Under the pieces are notes generated by a model. The model made no database searches. It was not told the origin of the DNA and worked only from the letters and a program-made list of their open reading frames with translations. A stretch of DNA of 64,000 nucleotides from Azospira oryzae. Lineage in GTDB: Bacteria; Pseudomonadota; Gammaproteobacteria; Burkholderiales; Rhodocyclaceae. Every line of letters begins with the position of its first letter. Within the stretch, counting starts at the first letter, position 1. Position numbers and translations under genes: made by a program. This document shows, piece after piece, positions 61,439-64,000 of this stretch. The stretch lies in contig NZ_SHKM01000001.1 of the NCBI RefSeq assembly GCF_004217225.1, positions 1,712,137 through 1,776,136 on the forward strand, given 5' to 3'.

Positions 61439-62437
61439 TCAGATGTTCCCGATCTTTTCCTGGTTGATGGCGATCCAGCGCTGCAGTTCCTCGATTCCCA
61501 TCCACTCCGAATTATTGTCGCTGGTGTAGCTGAAGCCTTCCGGCACCTTCTTGCCATCCTTGATCCGGCCAGGACTCAAATGCCAGTTATGGATTGCCGG
61601 GAGTATCTTGAAATGCTCGGGGTATTCATAGGAATACAGGGCATCTTCTTCGCTGATCATCTGTTCGTGGAGCTTTTCCCCCGGACGGATGCCGACATAT
61701 TTGAGACTGGCATTGGGAGCGATGGCCCGGGCCAAATCGGTCACCTTCATGGACGGAATCTTCTTGACGTAGATCTCGCCGCCCTCCATATCGCCGAAGG
61801 CGTGCCAGACCAGTTCCACCCCTTGCTCCAGGGAGATCATGAACCGGGTCATACGTTCGTCGGTGATAGGCAACACTCCCTTGTCCTTGATGGACATAAA
61901 GAAAGGGATGACCGAGCCGCGGGAGCCCATGACGTTGCCGTAGCGAACGACGGCGAAACGGGTGTCATGGCCACCGGCATAGGAATTCCCGGCAACGAAC
62001 AGCTTGTCGGAGGCCAGCTTGGTAGCGCCATACAGGTTAACCGGACTGCTGGCCTTGTCGGTGGACAAGGCCACCACCCGTTTCACCCCCTTGTCGATGC
62101 AGGCATCGATGAGGTTCATGGCGCCATTGATATTGGTTTTCACGCACTCGAACGGGTTGTACTCGGCTGTCGGCACGATCTTGGTCGCCGCTGCGTGAAC
62201 CACATAATCGATGCCATCGAGAGCCCGGTACAAACGCTCCCGGTCACGTACATCGCCGATGAAGAACCGGACCCGCTCGTCTCCGCCAAATTTCTTGGCC
62301 ATTTCCCACTGTTTCATTTCATCCCGGGAAAAGATGACGATCTTCTTGGGGTTGAACTTGGCCAACGTCATCGGCACGAATGTGTTACCAAACGAACCGG
62401 TGCCCCCAGTGATCAGGATCGAAGTATTTGTCAGCAT
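61439..62437 (-). CDS. pseB: UDP-N-acetylglucosamine 4,6-dehydratase (inverting)
   Basis: 332 residues, SDR fold. The NADP loop is ILITGGTGSFGNTF near 7-20; ALSTDKASSPVNLYGATKLASD near 124-145 gives the catalytic TDK and YxxxK. YNPFECVKTNINGAMNLI, RYGNVMGSRGSVIPFF and RPGEKLHEQMI are hallmark PseB/FlaA1 motifs. It is the first enzyme of pseudaminic acid synthesis. Ten bases separate it from the upstream ABC transporter stop. Confidence 0.96.
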   Translation of the reverse strand: MLTNTSILITGGTGSFGNTFVPMTLAKFNPKKIVIFSRDEMKQWEMAKKFGGDERVRFFIGDVRDRERLYRALDGIDYVVHAAATKIVPTAEYNPFECVKTNINGAMNLIDACIDKGVKRVVALSTDKASSPVNLYGATKLASDKLFVAGNSYAGGHDTRFAVVRYGNVMGSRGSVIPFFMSIKDKGVLPITDERMTRFMISLEQGVELVWHAFGDMEGGEIYVKKIPSMKVTDLARAIAPNASLKYVGIRPGEKLHEQMISEEDALYSYEYPEHFKILPAIHNWHLSPGRIKDGKKVPEGFSYTSDNNSEWMGIEELQRWIAINQEKIGNI

Positions 62438-62447
62438 GGTGCTTCTT

Positions 62448-64000
62448 CTAGGAATTGGAGAGGATGTCTCGATAGGAGCCTACGCGGGCTACCTGCCCCT
62501 TTCCGAGCTCGACGATGATATTGCAACTATTAAGCGTATTCAGGCGATGTGCAATGATGAGCACGGTCGTATCGGCACCCAAGGCCTGAATCGATTCCAT
62601 TACAGCCCGTTCGGTCTCATTGTCCAGCGCGCTGGTGGCCTCATCGAAAACGAGGACATCGGCACGCTTATACAGGGCGCGGGCAATGCCAATGCGCTGC
62701 CGCTGGCCGCCGCTTAAACGCACTCCGCGCTCCCCGACCCGGGTATCAAATTGCTCCGGCCACGACTGGATGGTATCCAGCAGTTGGGCCCGCAAAGCCG
62801 CCTCCCGAACACGTTCCATGTCTATCTCATCGACAGGAACGCCAAACGCTATATTGCTGGCGATGGAACTGTCTGCCAGGAAAACGCTCTGGGGCACATG
62901 GGCGATATGGGCTTGCCAGCCATTCCCGTTTTCCGCCCCAATGACCACCCCATCCACTGCCAGCGAACCTGAGGTTGGGGACAACAGTCCCATCACGATG
63001 TCCAGCATGGTGCTCTTGCCGCAGCCGGTTTCCCCCATCACCCCGACCCTGCTGCCCTTGGGTATTTCGAGCGACACTCCCCGGAGTACCCAGTCCGATT
63101 CGGGGGAATAGCGGAAGTACACGTCATCAAGCCTGATGTTCCGCTCGAATACCAGGGGGGGCACATCACCTTGCCGCGCATGTTCGGGCATGGGCTGCTC
63201 AAGCAGATCCAGCGTGTCCGCCAGGGATGCCTGATTGCTTCGAATGGACGACCAGGCCTGGAAACACTGCTGCAGCAGCGGCAACAGACGTTGCGCTCCA
63301 AGCGCCAGGGCACCCAGGACCGGCATGGCCGAGACAATCCCTCCATCGCCCTGCGCCAGGTTGTACGCCAGGGTTGCAATCAGCAGCATCCCCAATGCCT
63401 CCATGGCAAAACGGGGGCTCTGGGCAATGAAGGTGCTGTTGATCTGGGCCGCGCGCATGGACAAATCCGCTTTCCTGAAGGCGCCGCAGTACACATCCTG
63501 GGTCCTGTCGATCAGGACATCGCGAATCCCCCCAAGCCCCTCCTGCAGCGACTTGATCACCCTTCCTGCCTCGTCCGCCACCAGGCGGCTGTTACGGAAC
63601 AACCGGCGATGGGTCAGCTTGATCACGCCACCGTAGATGACGCCGAATCCTGCCAGTGCCAGCAAAGAGGTAAACGGGTCCACTCCGATCAGGGTGACCA
63701 GTATCGCGGCAACCAGCGTGGCGGTACTGACGATGGTGACCAGGGGCAGGATCACATAGCTGCTGATTCCGCTCGCCTTGCTATAGACGCCGTTGATGAT
63801 TTCGCTGCTGTTGCGGCTGGTATGAACGGCGTAAGGCTGGTACAGGGTCCGCCGGTAGACATCCAGGGCCAAATCTGAACCGATAGCATAGGAAATGTTG
63901 GTCTGCACCCAAACCAGCAACAGCCGCATACAGCCAGCCAGCACAATCGCCACAGCGAACAGGAGCGTAATGGGCAACAGCAACTGCCGGGGCTCCACCA
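62448..64000 (-). CDS. ABC transporter, fused permease-ATPase (PglK/MsbA-like), 5' end beyond the window
   Basis: At least 517 residues visible; the reading frame is open to the window edge, so the first helix or so is missing. An ABC exporter membrane domain (helices up to about residue 290) is followed by the ATPase: GETGCGKST (Walker A), Q-loop in HVPQSVFLADSS, LSGGQRQR (signature), VLVFDEATSALD (Walker B) and IIAHRLNTL (H-loop). PglK-type members flip undecaprenyl-linked oligosaccharides. Placement at the head of the glycan operon supports that role. The nearest in-frame GTG at 63998 is unlikely to be the true start. Confidence 0.88.
   Translation of the reverse strand, partial: VEPRQLLLPITLLFAVAIVLAGCMRLLLVWVQTNISYAIGSDLALDVYRRTLYQPYAVHTSRNSSEIINGVYSKASGISSYVILPLVTIVSTATLVAAILVTLIGVDPFTSLLALAGFGVIYGGVIKLTHRRLFRNSRLVADEAGRVIKSLQEGLGGIRDVLIDRTQDVYCGAFRKADLSMRAAQINSTFIAQSPRFAMEALGMLLIATLAYNLAQGDGGIVSAMPVLGALALGAQRLLPLLQQCFQAWSSIRSNQASLADTLDLLEQPMPEHARQGDVPPLVFERNIRLDDVYFRYSPESDWVLRGVSLEIPKGSRVGVMGETGCGKSTMLDIVMGLLSPTSGSLAVDGVVIGAENGNGWQAHIAHVPQSVFLADSSIASNIAFGVPVDEIDMERVREAALRAQLLDTIQSWPEQFDTRVGERGVRLSGGQRQRIGIARALYKRADVLVFDEATSALDNETERAVMESIQALGADTTVLIIAHRLNTLNSCNIIVELGKGQVARVGSYRDILSNS

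Noticed and set aside
56854-62437. A flagellin-glycosylation island
   Set aside because: pseBCFGHI alone could suggest it, but no flagellin, maf or other flagellar genes adjoin, and the operon continues into lipid-linked glycan assembly genes. The orphan fliD is about 38 kb away.
1-64000. CRISPR arrays, insertion sequences, prophage or tRNA/rRNA genes
   Set aside because: No regularly spaced repeats, transposase or integrase motifs, phage structural proteins, tRNA CCA/T-loop patterns or rRNA stretches were recognised by reading. A covariance search for tRNAs was not possible.

Overview
The window is a gene-dense, GC-rich chromosomal segment of a betaproteobacterium. The gene content (malate synthase A, Calvin-type class II aldolase, LrgAB pair, DUF3422, DUF2189, DUF2789 and DUF4124 proteins, a cytochrome c' homologue, FliD) most resembles Rhodocyclales such as Azospira or Azonexus. 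That placement is inference from gene families, not from a marker gene. No rRNA, tRNA, CRISPR array, prophage or insertion sequence was recognised.

Left part (1-38 kb): ordinary core genome. In order it holds a TRIC-family channel and a CBS protein; a LysR regulator divergent from a haloacid dehalogenase/TSUP transporter pair, followed by malate synthase; HAD phosphatase and DUF2789; a nucleoside-recognition membrane protein; an arginine-rich leader ORF and terminator in front of an argD-like aminotransferase; a lipoprotein cytochrome c'; a serine hydrolase; a CNNM/CorC protein; lrgAB; a MazG-like pyrophosphohydrolase; a YccA-like membrane protein; a Gdx/SugE-type exporter; a sirtuin; an M48 protease; an orphan fliD; ankyrin and TonB-like proteins; a CoA-transferase; HIT protein; ksgA; a flavoprotein; a Crp/Fnr regulator with a DUF2892 protein; exonuclease III; oligopeptidase A; purC; class II aldolase; bluB under a cobalamin riboswitch; and pyruvate kinase.

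Right part (38.2-64 kb): about 26 kb, all on the minus strand, with genes nearly end to end and repeated 4-base start/stop overlaps. It is a surface-glycan locus. Transcription order is: a PglK-like ABC flippase (cut by the window edge); the complete pseudaminic acid pathway pseB-pseC-pseF-pseG-pseH-pseI; a Gfo/Idh oxidoreductase, DegT aminotransferase and GNAT trio; two unrecognised proteins with transferase-like motifs; four methyltransferases mixed with glycosyltransferases; a GDP-mannose 4,6-dehydratase; a GT11 fucosyltransferase-like protein; further GT2/GT4 enzymes; and a small PglC/WbaP-like initiating phosphoglycosyltransferase. No Wzx, Wzy, Maf or flagellin gene is seen, so the likely product is a methylated, pseudaminic-acid-containing lipid-linked oligosaccharide flipped by the ABC transporter. 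Base composition falls sharply in the middle of the locus (about 46-54 kb), suggesting acquired DNA.

The most interesting items are the glycan locus with two candidate new transferases, the possible arginine attenuator in front of argD, the haloacid dehalogenase/TSUP/malate synthase arrangement with a perfect inverted repeat, and a repeated hairpin element found after two stop codons.
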